This document shows positions 1-8,558 of a stretch of 64,000 bases of DNA, one piece after another. The notes under the pieces are model-generated. The model did not search any database. It was not told where the DNA came from and worked only from the letters and a program-made list of their open reading frames with translations. The stretch's first letter is position 1, and each line of letters starts with the position of its first letter. The position numbers and the translations under genes were made by a program. The DNA comes from Streptomyces olivoverticillatus. GTDB taxonomy: Bacteria; Actinomycetota; Actinomycetes; Streptomycetales; Streptomycetaceae. Location: positions 854,013 through 918,012 of the forward strand of contig NZ_JACHJH010000001.1 in the NCBI RefSeq assembly GCF_014203555.1. Reading direction: 5' to 3'.

Positions 1-25
1 AGCTGTCGTCAAAGAGGCTGCTCAT
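1..25 (-). CDS. pcrA: UvrD/PcrA-type DNA helicase, first eight codons only
   Basis: Only the 5' end lies in the window. On the minus strand an ATG at 25-23 follows a GGAGG ribosome-binding site at about 28-33 and reads MSSLFDDS before the edge. Streptomyces PcrA/UvrD helicases typically begin with this string, which is the only basis for the name. PcrA is a superfamily 1A 3'-5' helicase used in repair and in clearing replication conflicts. None of the helicase motifs is visible. The gene is transcribed leftwards out of the window, on the same strand as the next membrane protein. Confidence 0.6.
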
Positions 26-84
26 CGCCTCCCGAGTCTAGGCCGCCCCACCGACAGCCGGTCCCCCCTTCGGCCGGACAGTGG

Positions 85-438
85 TCAGACCCACAGGACG
101 GCGATGAAAACGTTCGCCGCGGTGAGCGCGCCCACCGTGCCGAGGGCGGCCGCTTCGACCTTCTCCTCGTCGCGCTTCACATAGACCAGGCCCAGGATGA
201 CGATCAGCAGGGCCAGCTTCACGCCGATCTTGAAGGTGTTGACCGTGTGGTCGTCGGCCTGGTTGAGGCCGACCAGCGCGACACCGGTGACCAGCATGGT
301 CAGCGCGCCGTGGAGCATGGCCGGGACCATGCGCGCCTCGCCCTTGCCCATGACTTTCAGCTGGGTGAGGAAGCCGCCGAGCAGGGCGGCGATGCCGAGG
401 ATGTGCAGGCCGACCACGGCGTGAATCAGTACGTCCAT
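85..438 (-). CDS. small integral membrane protein (117 aa)
   Basis: I chose the internal ATG at 438 (MDVLIHAVVGLHILG), because the upstream ATG at 468 would add a charged stretch before the first membrane helix. The protein is almost entirely hydrophobic, with about four transmembrane helices and a short charged loop (KRDEEKVEA) before the last one. It resembles small integral membrane proteins found beside pcrA in Streptomyces. No catalytic motif is visible and its function is unknown. It is divergent from the NlpC/P60 gene and on the same strand as the helicase, 59 bases away. Confidence 0.75.
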   Translation of the reverse strand: MDVLIHAVVGLHILGIAALLGGFLTQLKVMGKGEARMVPAMLHGALTMLVTGVALVGLNQADDHTVNTFKIGVKLALLIVILGLVYVKRDEEKVEAAALGTVGALTAANVFIAVLWV

Positions 439-638
439 GGACACCGACGATAGCCGGGCCTTTAGCACCGCCCGGCCGCACGGTAGGACAAGATCACGGG
501 TTTGGTCAGGGGATGCCCATATCCCTGACTACGCACCCGGGTCAGGCGGCCACCGACGGTCGCCAAACGGCAGATTCGGGGCAATAGCGGTCATGGCCGT
601 TTCCGGGTGTTCCCGACCCCTAGCGTCCTCCTGCAGAC

Positions 639-681
639 GGCGGCGGCCCGCGCTCTCCCCCCCTTCGTGCGGGCCGCCGCC
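639..681 (+). promoter_or_regulatory. strong 5'-leader hairpin before the NlpC/P60 gene
   Basis: Thirteen bases (639-651) pair perfectly with 669-681 around a 17-base C/T-rich loop. The hairpin lies 40 bases before the GTG start and outside the GGAAGGAAG ribosome-binding site (about 700-708). There is no T-run after it, so it is not a standard terminator. It could stabilise the mRNA, bind a protein or take part in a folding switch. Many Streptomyces cell-wall hydrolase genes have a c-di-AMP riboswitch in this position, but I cannot find that core here. Confidence 0.55.
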
Positions 682-721
682 AGGCACCGTTTTGCCGGAC
701 CGGAAGGAAGTGACGGCCACC

Positions 722-1813
722 GTGGCGTCGCACCGCAAGCCCAAGCCCCATACGCTCGCCGGGAACACCGTCCGGACCGCGGCCACCCTCGCGCTGGCCG
801 GAGCGGCCACCGCCACCGCCCTGGAGGGCACCGGTCACGCCGCCGCGGACCTCACCCCGACCCAGGCCAGGGCCCAGGTCGCGCGCTACTACCAGCAGGC
901 GGAGGTGGCCACCGAGCAGTACGACGGCGTCAAGGAGAAGGTCGACCAGGCCCGCGCCGCGCTCACCGGTCTGCAGGACGAGGCCGCCCGCAAGACCGAG
1001 CGGCTCAACGCCGCCCGCAACGCCCTGGGCTCCTTCGCCACCGCCCAGTACCGCACCGGCGGCATCCCCACCGAGGTCCGGCTGCTGCTCTCCTCCTCCC
1101 CCGACCGCTTCCTCGAACGGGCCTCGCTGGCCGACCGGGTGGGCGCACGGCAGGCGGCCGCGCTGGACCGGGTGCGCCAGGAGCTGCGCGGGGTCCAGCA
1201 GGTGCGGACCACTGCCGACGCCCGGCTCGGCGAGCTCAAGAGCGAGCAGGACCTGCTCGCCAAGCACAAGCACGACATCGAGGCCAAGCTCGGCAAGGCC
1301 AAGGACCTGCTGAACCAACTGCCCAAGGAGGAGCGGGCCGCGGTCGAGTCGGGCGACGACACCGGCGGGAGCCCGGGCTCGGGCGGGGTCACCGGCGCGG
1401 CCAAGACCGCGCTCTCCGCCGTTCACCCGGACGAGGCCGCGCCCGCCGGGGCCGACGCCCCCTCGGCCCGGGCCTCACAGGCCGTGGCCTTCGCCTACTC
1501 CGCGATCGGCAAGCCGTACGTGTGGGGGGCGACGGGCCCGTCCGCCTTCGACTGCTCGGGGCTGACGCAGGCGGCCTGGCAGGCGGCGGGCGTCTCGCTG
1601 CCGCGCACCACCTACACCCAGATCAACGCCGGGCACCGCATCGCCCGCTCCCAGCTCGCCCCCGGCGACCTGGTGTTCTTCTACTCGGGGATCAGCCACG
1701 TCGGCCTCTACATCGGCGGCGGCCAGATGATCCACGCCCCGCACCCCGGGGCCCCGGTGCGCATCGCGCCGATCGACGAGATGCCCTTCGCGGGCGCGAC
1801 CCGGCCCGTCTGA
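722..1813 (+). CDS. secreted NlpC/P60 peptidoglycan endopeptidase (363 aa)
   Basis: The start is the GTG at 722, which has a good ribosome-binding site and leads straight into a signal peptide (basic residues, then an Ala-rich core, cleavage likely near GHAAADL at about residue 42). Residues 45-200 are a charged coiled coil as in PcsB/RipA-type hydrolases, followed by a Gly/Ser/Ala linker. The last 115 residues are an NlpC/P60 domain with catalytic Cys in AFDCSGLTQ, His in SHVGLYIG and a third polar residue in MIHAPHPG. Such enzymes cut D-Glu-meso-DAP bonds in cell-wall stem peptides during growth and separation. The domain order and motifs are complete. The gene is convergent with the esterase gene. 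Confidence 0.9.
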   Translation: MASHRKPKPHTLAGNTVRTAATLALAGAATATALEGTGHAAADLTPTQARAQVARYYQQAEVATEQYDGVKEKVDQARAALTGLQDEAARKTERLNAARNALGSFATAQYRTGGIPTEVRLLLSSSPDRFLERASLADRVGARQAAALDRVRQELRGVQQVRTTADARLGELKSEQDLLAKHKHDIEAKLGKAKDLLNQLPKEERAAVESGDDTGGSPGSGGVTGAAKTALSAVHPDEAAPAGADAPSARASQAVAFAYSAIGKPYVWGATGPSAFDCSGLTQAAWQAAGVSLPRTTYTQINAGHRIARSQLAPGDLVFFYSGISHVGLYIGGGQMIHAPHPGAPVRIAPIDEMPFAGATRPV

Positions 1814-1845
1814 CCTTCCGGCCTTCCGGCCTTCCGGCCTTCCGG
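1814..1845. repeat. 4 x 8-bp tandem repeat CCTTCCGG
   Basis: Four exact copies of CCTTCCGG follow the stop codon of the NlpC/P60 gene and fill most of the gap to the convergent esterase gene. Each unit contains the palindrome CCGG, so neighbouring units can form short hairpins. It may help end transcription from both sides or be a slippage-prone microsatellite. Two near-copies lie at about 6964-6978 before another gene. Confidence 0.85.
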
Positions 1846-1860
1846 CGAGGCCGCCGGGAG

Positions 1861-2976
1861 TCAGTACTTGACCTGCTTGGTCAGCCAGCGGAAGACGTCG
1901 GGCACCTGCCGCTTCCACACCGCCGTGCCGTGGCCGCCGGCACCGGCCGGGACCAGGGTCACCTGCACGGTCGTCGGCGGCTTGGCCGACTGCTTGATCG
2001 CCATGCCGGCCTGGTAGCCGTCGGCCTCCGCGCCCGAGAGGAAGAGCGCGACGCGCGGCGGGGTCTTGGCGCGCTGGAGCATCTTCCAGGGGTTGTTCTC
2101 GTCGCGCAGCTCGGGCGTCTTGGCGGTCAGGGAGGCCGGCTCGCCGACCGGGTCGTTGTAGCCGGAGAGGCTGACCCCGGCCCGGTAGCGGTCGGGGTGG
2201 GCGATGGCCAGCTTGGCGGCGCAGTGGGCGCCGGCCGAGTAGCCCGCCACGGCCCAGCCGTCCGGCCCGTCGGCCGCCCGGAAGGTGTCGGTGACCATCT
2301 TGCGGACGTCGACGCTGAGCCAGGTGTCGGCGTTGACCTTGCCGGGGACGTTGGCGCAGCCGCTGTCGACATCGCCCAGCAGCGTGGTGCGCGGGGCCAC
2401 GATGATGAACGGCGCGACCTCGCCCTTCTCCATCATCGGCTTGAGCTGGCCGGCCACGTCGAGGGTGCCGAACCAGGCCTTGGCCGAGCCGGGGAAGCCC
2501 GGCAGCACCTCGGCCACCGGGAACTTCTTGTCCTTGTACGCCGGGTCGTCGTACTGCGGCGGCAGCCAGACGTAGACCTCGCCCTCCACGCCGGATATTC
2601 GGCCCTTGAGCTCGGTCTCCTGCACGCCGGCCCCCATCCGCTTGTCGGAGGCGGGCTTGAACTTCTGGACGACCTTGGGCTCGTCGTCCACGCCCTTGCC
2701 CCCGGTGCCGTCCGGCCCCAGGTCGGCGGCCGCTCGGACGTGGTTGCCGGTGCCGAGCAGGTCGCCCCAGGTGTCGAAGAGGCCGTTGGTGTTGTTCACG
2801 ATGACGAACACCATCGTTATCGCCGTGACCTGCGCGAACAGCAGCATGAGGAACCGCACCACGTGCCGTACGAGCTTGGGGCCCCCGACTCTGCCCCACA
2901 GCGTCAGCGGCAGGGCGAGGGCCACCACGACCAGGACGATGGTGGTCAGGAAGAAGGGCGTTCCCGTCAGACTCAC
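1861..2976 (-). CDS. membrane-anchored esterase D-like alpha/beta-hydrolase (371 aa)
   Basis: Two N-terminal membrane helices (about residues 8-28 and 38-62) place the catalytic part outside the cell. The rest matches the PF00756 putative-esterase fold: nucleophile elbow GYSAGAH near residue 245 and catalytic His in GGHGTAVW near the C-terminus. The family includes mycolyltransferases and feruloyl or S-formylglutathione esterases; the substrate here cannot be told. The start at 2976 gives the complete first helix. The 127-base gap to the response regulator gene contains a 13-bp palindrome, so this gene probably has its own promoter. Confidence 0.85.
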   Translation of the reverse strand: MSLTGTPFFLTTIVLVVVALALPLTLWGRVGGPKLVRHVVRFLMLLFAQVTAITMVFVIVNNTNGLFDTWGDLLGTGNHVRAAADLGPDGTGGKGVDDEPKVVQKFKPASDKRMGAGVQETELKGRISGVEGEVYVWLPPQYDDPAYKDKKFPVAEVLPGFPGSAKAWFGTLDVAGQLKPMMEKGEVAPFIIVAPRTTLLGDVDSGCANVPGKVNADTWLSVDVRKMVTDTFRAADGPDGWAVAGYSAGAHCAAKLAIAHPDRYRAGVSLSGYNDPVGEPASLTAKTPELRDENNPWKMLQRAKTPPRVALFLSGAEADGYQAGMAIKQSAKPPTTVQVTLVPAGAGGHGTAVWKRQVPDVFRWLTKQVKY

Positions 2977-3015
2977 GCCCGTCTAGAGGGGCTGGCGCGC
3001 GGCCGGGTTCCATGG

Positions 3016-3028
3016 TTACACTGTGTAA
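3016..3028. promoter_or_regulatory. palindrome TTACAC-T-GTGTAA before the esterase gene
   Basis: A perfect 6-bp inverted repeat with one central base lies 40 bases upstream of the esterase ATG. It is AT-rich compared with its surroundings, as expected for an operator or a -10 region on the minus strand. No regulator can be assigned. Confidence 0.4.
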
Positions 3029-3103
3029 TCACCGCACTTCGCAGCGCGTTCACAGGGGGAGCTCGTGCCGCACTTTGCCCATCGGACCGTCCCGTTCCGC
3101 CCG

Positions 3104-3826
3104 TCAGACCAGCCGGCGCGCGGTCGCCCACCTCGTCAGCTCGTGGCGGTTGGAGAGCTGGAGCTTGCGAAGCACCGCAGAGACGTGCGATTCGACCGTC
3201 TTGACCGAGATGAACAGCTGCTTGGCGATCTCCTTGTACGCGTAGCCGCGCGCGATCAACCGCAGCACCTCGCGCTCACGCTGGGTGAGGCGGTCGAGGT
3301 CCTCGTCGACGGGCGGGGCGTCGGTCGAGGCGAAGGCGTCCAGCACGAAGCCCGCGAGCCGCGGCGAGAAGACCGCGTCACCGTCCTTGACCCGGAAGAT
3401 CGCGTCGATCAGGTCGGTGCCGGTGATCGTCTTGGTGACGTAGCCGCGGGCGCCGCCGCGGATGACGCCGATGACGTCCTCGGCCGCGTCGGAGACCGAC
3501 AGCGCGAGGAAGCGGACCGGGGCGTCCTGGGCGGCCATCATGGCGGCGCTGCGGCGCAGCACCTCGACCCCGCCGCCGCCGGGCAGGTGGACGTCCAGGA
3601 GGACGACCTCGGGGCGGGTCGCGGTGATGACCGTGATCGCCTGGTCGACGTCGGCGGCCTCGCCGACGACCTCGACGCCCGTGCGGTCGGTGGCCCCGAT
3701 CTCCGCCTGCACGCCCGTGCGGAACATCCGGTGGTCGTCCACCAGCACCACCCGCACATGGCACCCGGCCTCTCCCCCGCCCGTCCCGCCGATCCCGCTC
3801 GTCCCGTCCGTGCCGTTCGTCATCAC
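3104..3826 (-). CDS. NarL/LuxR-family response regulator (240 aa)
   Basis: An N-terminal Gly/Thr-rich extension of about 25 residues precedes a receiver domain (RVVLVDDHRMFRTG, phosphoacceptor Asp in VVLLDVHLP, Lys in TKTITGTD). A LuxR-type helix-turn-helix follows (LTQREREVLRLIARGYAYKEIAKQ). It should be phosphorylated by the kinase encoded just upstream and then bind DNA as a dimer. The start codon overlaps the kinase stop by four bases (3823-3826), so the pair is translationally coupled. Its targets are unknown; the PspC kinase partner suggests envelope stress. Confidence 0.93.
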   Translation of the reverse strand: MMTNGTDGTSGIGGTGGGEAGCHVRVVLVDDHRMFRTGVQAEIGATDRTGVEVVGEAADVDQAITVITATRPEVVLLDVHLPGGGGVEVLRRSAAMMAAQDAPVRFLALSVSDAAEDVIGVIRGGARGYVTKTITGTDLIDAIFRVKDGDAVFSPRLAGFVLDAFASTDAPPVDEDLDRLTQREREVLRLIARGYAYKEIAKQLFISVKTVESHVSAVLRKLQLSNRHELTRWATARRLV

Positions 3827-5088
3827 GCCTTCTCCGCCCTCTCCATCTCCAGCTCCACTTCGGTCCCCCCGTCCGGTGCGGAACGCAGCCGGGCCGAGCC
3901 GCCGTTGCGCTGCATCCTGCCGATGATCGACTCGCGGACGCCCATCCGGTCCTCCGGCACCGCGTCCACGTCGAAGCCGGGCCCCCGGTCCCTGACCGAG
4001 ACGAAGACCGTACGCCCCTCGACCTCGGCGTACACCTGCACAGCCCCGCCCTGGCCACCGTACTTGGCCGCGTTGACCATGGCCTCACGGGCGGCCTGCA
4101 TCTGGGCGCTCAGCCGTTCGTCCAGCGGGCAGTCGCCGACCACGACGACCTCGATGGGCACCCCGTGGTAGTCCTCGACCTCCGCGGCGGCGGCCTTGAC
4201 CGCCTCGGCCAGCGTGGCCGGCTCCTCGGCCTCCTCCTTGCCCCGGCCTTCGGGGTTGTAGAGCCAGGCGCGCAGCTCGCGCTCCTGAGCGCGAGCCAGG
4301 CGGGCGACCTCGCGGGAGTCCTCGGCGTTGCGCTGGATGAGGGTGAGCGTGTGCAGGACGGAGTCATGGACGTGCGCCGCGACCTCGGCACGCTCCTGGG
4401 CGCGGATGCGCATCGTCCGTTCCGCGGAGAGGTCCTGCGTCATCCGCACGACCGTGGGTCCGGCGAGCAGCGCGATGCCCACCAGCACCGCCAGCGACGC
4501 CTGCAGGACGGTGCCGAGATGCTCGGCCGACCCCTGCAGGACGACGATGCCGGTCGCCCCGACGCCGACGAGGAGCACGCCCGCGGCGCCACGGGCGAGC
4601 GGCAGCACGCGCTTGCGGCGGCTGACCTCCATCCAGTGCGCACGGCGGGCGTTGTCGGCCTGCCGCCAGACCAGGGCGACGCCCGCGCCTATCAGCAGCA
4701 GCGGCCAGATGTAGGCGTTGGCACGGCCGAGATGGAGGCGGTCGAGGAAGACGGCGGCGCTGACGATGAGCGCCACGAGCGCGAAGACCTGCCCGCGGTC
4801 GGGCTTGCGGGCGAAGACCTTTCTGCGGCCGTCGGCGGTGAACTCGGCGGTGGCGCGCGGCGCCTCCACACCGCCGACCCCCAGCGGCACCACGAACCAG
4901 AACACCGCATACAGCAGCGCGCCCATGCCCTGCGCCATCAGCAGCGCCAGGAACACCAGCCGCACCCAGGACACGGGCACCCCCAGGTGCCCGGCGAGCC
5001 CGCGCGCCACGCCGCCGAGCATCCGCCCGTCGGCACTGCGATAGAGCTTGCGCAGGGGCGGGCTGTCGGGATGCGGAGCGGTGGTCAT
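3823..5088 (-). CDS. PspC-domain sensor histidine kinase (421 aa)
   Basis: The ATG at 5088 (MTTAPHPDSPP) is preferred; upstream codons in this frame lack family-like sequence. A PspC domain (KLYRSADGRMLGGVARGLAGHLG, residues about 10-75) is followed by four or more membrane helices. A DesK/NarX-type kinase core follows, with an H-box that reads AEVAAHVHDSVLHTLTLI and an HATPase domain (NAAKYGG; DRGPGFD; MGVRESIIGRM). PspC domains sense or bind membrane-stress partners, and fusion to a kinase is typical of Streptomyces. It forms an operon with the NarL regulator. A Ser/Thr kinase gene and a second PspC gene lie next to it. Confidence 0.9.
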   Translation of the reverse strand: MTTAPHPDSPPLRKLYRSADGRMLGGVARGLAGHLGVPVSWVRLVFLALLMAQGMGALLYAVFWFVVPLGVGGVEAPRATAEFTADGRRKVFARKPDRGQVFALVALIVSAAVFLDRLHLGRANAYIWPLLLIGAGVALVWRQADNARRAHWMEVSRRKRVLPLARGAAGVLLVGVGATGIVVLQGSAEHLGTVLQASLAVLVGIALLAGPTVVRMTQDLSAERTMRIRAQERAEVAAHVHDSVLHTLTLIQRNAEDSREVARLARAQERELRAWLYNPEGRGKEEAEEPATLAEAVKAAAAEVEDYHGVPIEVVVVGDCPLDERLSAQMQAAREAMVNAAKYGGQGGAVQVYAEVEGRTVFVSVRDRGPGFDVDAVPEDRMGVRESIIGRMQRNGGSARLRSAPDGGTEVELEMERAEKA

Positions 5089-5176
5089 GAACCGATCGTC
5101 ACACGGCGGCGGCCGGCGCGGCATCAGGGTCGTCCCTGAGCCGACCCGGGGATCGGGGTTTCCGCCTGACAGGGGT

Positions 5177-6862
5177 TCAATGGCCGGAGGGCCGGAAGCC
5201 GTCGCGGACGGCGTCGAAGACATTGCGGTGGCGGTCCCAGCCGTCCTTGGGCCCCGAGACGTAGATGGCGTACTCGTTGCCGCCCTCGCGGCCGAAGCCC
5301 AGGTCGATGGCGCGGAAGTCGCGGGCGCGGCCGTTCCAGGTGAACTCCCAGACCGCGGCGGGCTCGCCCCGGAAGGTCGTGCCCTGGAGCCGGCCCCGCT
5401 TGTAGCCCTTCATGTCCGGGTCCGACTTGAGCTGCTCCTCGACGTCCTTCCAGTGCTGCACATGGTCGGGGCCGGCGAAGTCCAGGACGTTGATCCGGAT
5501 GCCCACGAGGCCGCTGGGGTCGAGGTAGTTGGCCTCGGTCTCGGAGGTGTCCTGCTTGCGGGTCCAGCCGTCGGGCACGGGGAAGGAGACGCCGAGCTTC
5601 TCCTCCTTGACCAGGTGGTAGCCCTTGGGCACCGGTGCGGGCTGCGCCGGGGTCTCGCTGTGGTCGGGGGTGGGTGTGGGGTGGGGGGAGGCGTCCTGCC
5701 GGGGGGCGGGTGCGGCCTGCTGCTCCTCGTCACCGTCCGCGCCCCACAGGATGTACGCGCCCGCGGCGAGGCCTGCGGCGGCGACGGCCGCCGCCGCGCC
5801 CCACCAGACCGTCCGGGTCCGGCGGCGGCCGTCGGGAGCGGCGGACTGCCGGGGGCGCGCCTCCCGTTCCGGGGCGACGGGGCCGGGGGCGGTCACCGCG
5901 TCCGGCCGCGGGGCGGGCCGCGCTTCCGGGCGGGGGGCGGGCCGCGCTTCGGGGCGGGGCTCGGGGTGCGGGCGGGGCTCCGGACGGGGCTCAGGGGCCG
6001 GCTGACGGGGCGTCTGCCGGTAAGAGGCGGTTTCCGCCTCGGCGGCCGGTTCGCGCAGGATCTGCTCGGCCAGCTCGGCCGGGGGCCGCAGGGCCGGGTC
6101 CTTGGCCAGCAGGGTCTCGATGAGGCGGGCCAGCTCGCCGGCGCGCGCTGGTGGTTCCAGCGGATCCACGGCGATCGCGTACGCCGTCTCGACCGCCGTG
6201 TCCCGGCGGAACGGCGGCCGGCCCTCCACCGCCTGGTAGAGCGTGGCGCCCAGCGCCCACAGATCGGAGGCCGGGCCGGGCTTGCCGCCCTTGACCCGCT
6301 CGGGGGCGATGTAGTCGATGGAGCCGACCATCTCGCCCGTCTTGGTCAGCGTCGAGGTGCCGGTGGACTGGGCGATGCCGAAGTCCGTGAGCACGACCCG
6401 CCCGCCGTGGCCCAACAGCACGTTGCCCGGCTTGACGTCACGGTGCAGCACGCCTGCGGCATGCGCGGCGCGCAGCGCGGAAATCATCCCCCGGCCGATG
6501 CGGGCGGCCTCGGCGGGCGTGACGGGACCGCGCTTGAGCAGGTCGCCCAGCGTCGTCGACGGCACGTACTCCATCACGATGCACGGCAGGCCGCCATCCT
6601 CGACCACATCGTGGACGACCACGACGTTGGGGTGATTGATCCGGGCCGCGCTGCGGGCCTCGCGGCGGGTGCGCTCGTAGAGGGTGGCGAGCTCGTCCTC
6701 CTGCGCGCCGAGGGGGACGTGCAGCCGTTTGACCGCCACCTGACGGGCCAGCAACTCGTCCTCGGCACGCCAGACCGTGCCCATGCCACCGCGGCCTATG
6801 CGCTCGGCCAGGCGGTACCGTCCGGCGACCAGCCGCCCCGCCTCCGGCTCTGCCTCAACCAC
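5177..6862 (-). CDS. transmembrane Ser/Thr protein kinase (561 aa)
   Basis: A PknB-type kinase domain covers residues 14-270: glycine loop GRGGMG (24-28), Lys45 in VAVKRL, HRDVKPGNVLL (140-150), DFG (160-162) and APERV. A Pro/Arg-rich linker of degenerate EPRPEPRP/EARPAPRP units (about 288-320) leads to one membrane helix (352-373). The roughly 150-residue extracellular region carries no PASTA repeats and contains GVSFPVPDGWTRK. The second kinase in the window (17256-18848) has a related outer domain. The GTG start at 6862 has GGAGGGG upstream. The kinase is complete and probably active. Its ligand is unknown. Confidence 0.92.
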   Translation of the reverse strand: MVEAEPEAGRLVAGRYRLAERIGRGGMGTVWRAEDELLARQVAVKRLHVPLGAQEDELATLYERTRREARSAARINHPNVVVVHDVVEDGGLPCIVMEYVPSTTLGDLLKRGPVTPAEAARIGRGMISALRAAHAAGVLHRDVKPGNVLLGHGGRVVLTDFGIAQSTGTSTLTKTGEMVGSIDYIAPERVKGGKPGPASDLWALGATLYQAVEGRPPFRRDTAVETAYAIAVDPLEPPARAGELARLIETLLAKDPALRPPAELAEQILREPAAEAETASYRQTPRQPAPEPRPEPRPHPEPRPEARPAPRPEARPAPRPDAVTAPGPVAPEREARPRQSAAPDGRRRTRTVWWGAAAAVAAAGLAAGAYILWGADGDEEQQAAPAPRQDASPHPTPTPDHSETPAQPAPVPKGYHLVKEEKLGVSFPVPDGWTRKQDTSETEANYLDPSGLVGIRINVLDFAGPDHVQHWKDVEEQLKSDPDMKGYKRGRLQGTTFRGEPAAVWEFTWNGRARDFRAIDLGFGREGGNEYAIYVSGPKDGWDRHRNVFDAVRDGFRPSGH

Positions 6863-6992
6863 CGCGCCCCTCCGGTTACCCCGTGTCTGTTCGATGCGAC
6901 ACCCTAACCGGCCGGGTCTCAGGGGTTATCTCAGGGAACGGCCAGGGTCACCACGGATGCCGTTCCGGCCTTCCGGTTGACACCATGTCCGC

Positions 6993-8327
6993 ATGACCGA
7001 CGCACCTCCCGCCGCCGACCACACGAAACGGCCGCCGCTACGGCGCAGCCGCGACCACAAAATGATCGCCGGCGTGTGCGGCGGACTCGGGCGCTGCTTC
7101 GACCTCGACCCCGTCGTCTTCCGCGTGTCGCTGGGCGTCCTCGGCGTCACCGGCGGCCTGGGCCTGATCGTGTACGGCTTCGCCTGGCTGCTGATCCCGC
7201 TGGAGGGCGAGGAGGAGAACGAGGGCCGACGGCTGCTGTCGGGCCGGGTCGAGGGCCCGGCGCTGACCGCGGTGCTGTGCGCCCTCGTGGGCTGCGGGCT
7301 CTTCCTGTCCATGCTCAACAACAGCGGCGTGATGTCGTTCGCCCTCATGCTGACCATCGCGCTCAGCGGCGCCGCCTATTGGTCGCAGCAGCGCCACGTG
7401 GCCGAGGAAGAGGAGGAACCTCCCACGGCGGACAAGCCACACAAGCCCCAGAAGGCGCAGAAGACCATGGAAGCCCCGCCGGAGACCCAGGCGCCCCCCG
7501 CGCCGGGCACGCCCTCCTGGTGGCGCGACCCGCTCCGCGACACGGCCACGACCGCCGCTTCCGCCACCCCGGGCACCACCGGCTATCTGTGGGGCCCGGA
7601 CTACGGCCCCTACGACAAGAAGGCCGCGGCGATGGAGCGCGCCCGCCCCGTCCGCGCGAGCAGGGCGCTGGGCGGCTGGACCTTCCTGCTGGCCATGGCG
7701 GCCCTCGCCGCCGGCACCGGCCTGACGTGGCATCACCATCCACTCGGCACCTCCTTGGAGATCGGTCTCGCCTGCGCGCTGGGCGTCTTCGGACTGGGCG
7801 TCACCATCAGCTCCCTCTACGGCCGTACGGGCGGCGGCACCGTCATGGCCGCGGTGCTCACCGGCGCGCTGCTCACCGGCGCCGCCGCGCTCCCCAAGTC
7901 GGTGACCACCGACTGGCACCGCATCACCTGGCACCCGGCGAGCGCGGCCGAGGCCGAAGGCCACGGAACATACGAGCTGGGCAGCGGCGTGGGCGAACTC
8001 GACCTGACGGGCCTGCCCTGGCCCAAGTCCGCCCCCGGGCAGCCGGCTCCCGAGCATGGCCCGCAGCCGGTGTCCGCCGCCGCGGAGGTGGGCGCGGGGC
8101 AGCTCAAGGTCGTCCTGCCCGAGGACGTCACGGCGGAACTGACCATCGAGGTCGGCGTCGGTGACATCCGGCTGCCCGGTCAGGAGCGCGACGACTTCGG
8201 CGTCAGGCCCGGCCGGCAGCGGCATGTGACGCTGCGGCCGCCCGCGAGCCATCCCTCGCGCGGCACGCTGGAACTCCGGCTCAAGGTGGGCATCGGACAG
8301 GTGGAGGTGGACCGTGCGGCGGCATGA
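6993..8327 (+). CDS. PspC-domain membrane protein (444 aa)
   Basis: An N-terminal PspC domain (LRRSRDHKMIAGVCGGLG, residues about 17-72) runs into membrane helices ending FAWLLIPLEG. A charged cytoplasmic stretch rich in Lys/Glu/Pro follows, then further helices (about 235-310). The C-terminal 120 residues resemble the beta-rich LiaF/DUF2154-like toast-rack domains (VGVGDIRLPGQERDD; LELRLKVGIGQVEVD). The combination suggests a membrane-stress regulator related to the LiaF-PspC group. It is divergent from the Ser/Thr kinase gene and overlaps the next small gene by 14 bases. Confidence 0.85.
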   Translation: MTDAPPAADHTKRPPLRRSRDHKMIAGVCGGLGRCFDLDPVVFRVSLGVLGVTGGLGLIVYGFAWLLIPLEGEEENEGRRLLSGRVEGPALTAVLCALVGCGLFLSMLNNSGVMSFALMLTIALSGAAYWSQQRHVAEEEEEPPTADKPHKPQKAQKTMEAPPETQAPPAPGTPSWWRDPLRDTATTAASATPGTTGYLWGPDYGPYDKKAAAMERARPVRASRALGGWTFLLAMAALAAGTGLTWHHHPLGTSLEIGLACALGVFGLGVTISSLYGRTGGGTVMAAVLTGALLTGAAALPKSVTTDWHRITWHPASAAEAEGHGTYELGSGVGELDLTGLPWPKSAPGQPAPEHGPQPVSAAAEVGAGQLKVVLPEDVTAELTIEVGVGDIRLPGQERDDFGVRPGRQRHVTLRPPASHPSRGTLELRLKVGIGQVEVDRAAA

Positions 8328-8538
8328 CTTCGATCCCGGCAGGCTCGTGCTCGGACTGGTGCTGCTGGGGGGCTGCCTGGCCTATCTGGCCGCCGCCCGC
8401 GGCTGGTGGCACTTCCCCGCCTATCTGCTGCTGCCCGTCCTCGCCGGGGGCCTGTGCGTGGCCGGTGTGGCCTCCTCCCTCACGCTCGTCGTGCGCCGCC
8501 GCCGGGCGGATCGGGGCGAGGGCGGGCGCGCCCTTTAG
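8314..8538 (+). CDS. small two-helix membrane protein (74 aa)
   Basis: The GTG at 8314 lies inside the end of the PspC gene, behind a GGTGGAGGTGG ribosome-binding site. The product has two hydrophobic helices (LVLGLVLLGGCLAYLAAA and YLLLPVLAGGLCVAGVA) and a basic tail (VRRRRADRGEGG). The 14-base overlap implies translational coupling, so it may act with the PspC protein. No family is recognised. Confidence 0.75.
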   Translation: MRRHDFDPGRLVLGLVLLGGCLAYLAAARGWWHFPAYLLLPVLAGGLCVAGVASSLTLVVRRRRADRGEGGRAL

Positions 8539-8558
8539 GTGAACGGCTGGGCGCGCCG

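Noticed and set aside
480-721. c-di-AMP (ydaO-yuaA) riboswitch before the NlpC/P60 gene
   Set aside because: Common in this context, but I could not match its conserved core. Only a hairpin is supported.
607-3204. 865-codon open frame on the + strand
   Set aside because: It crosses several genes in the wrong frame and its product is Arg/Gly/Ala-rich without domains. GC-rich DNA leaves such frames open.
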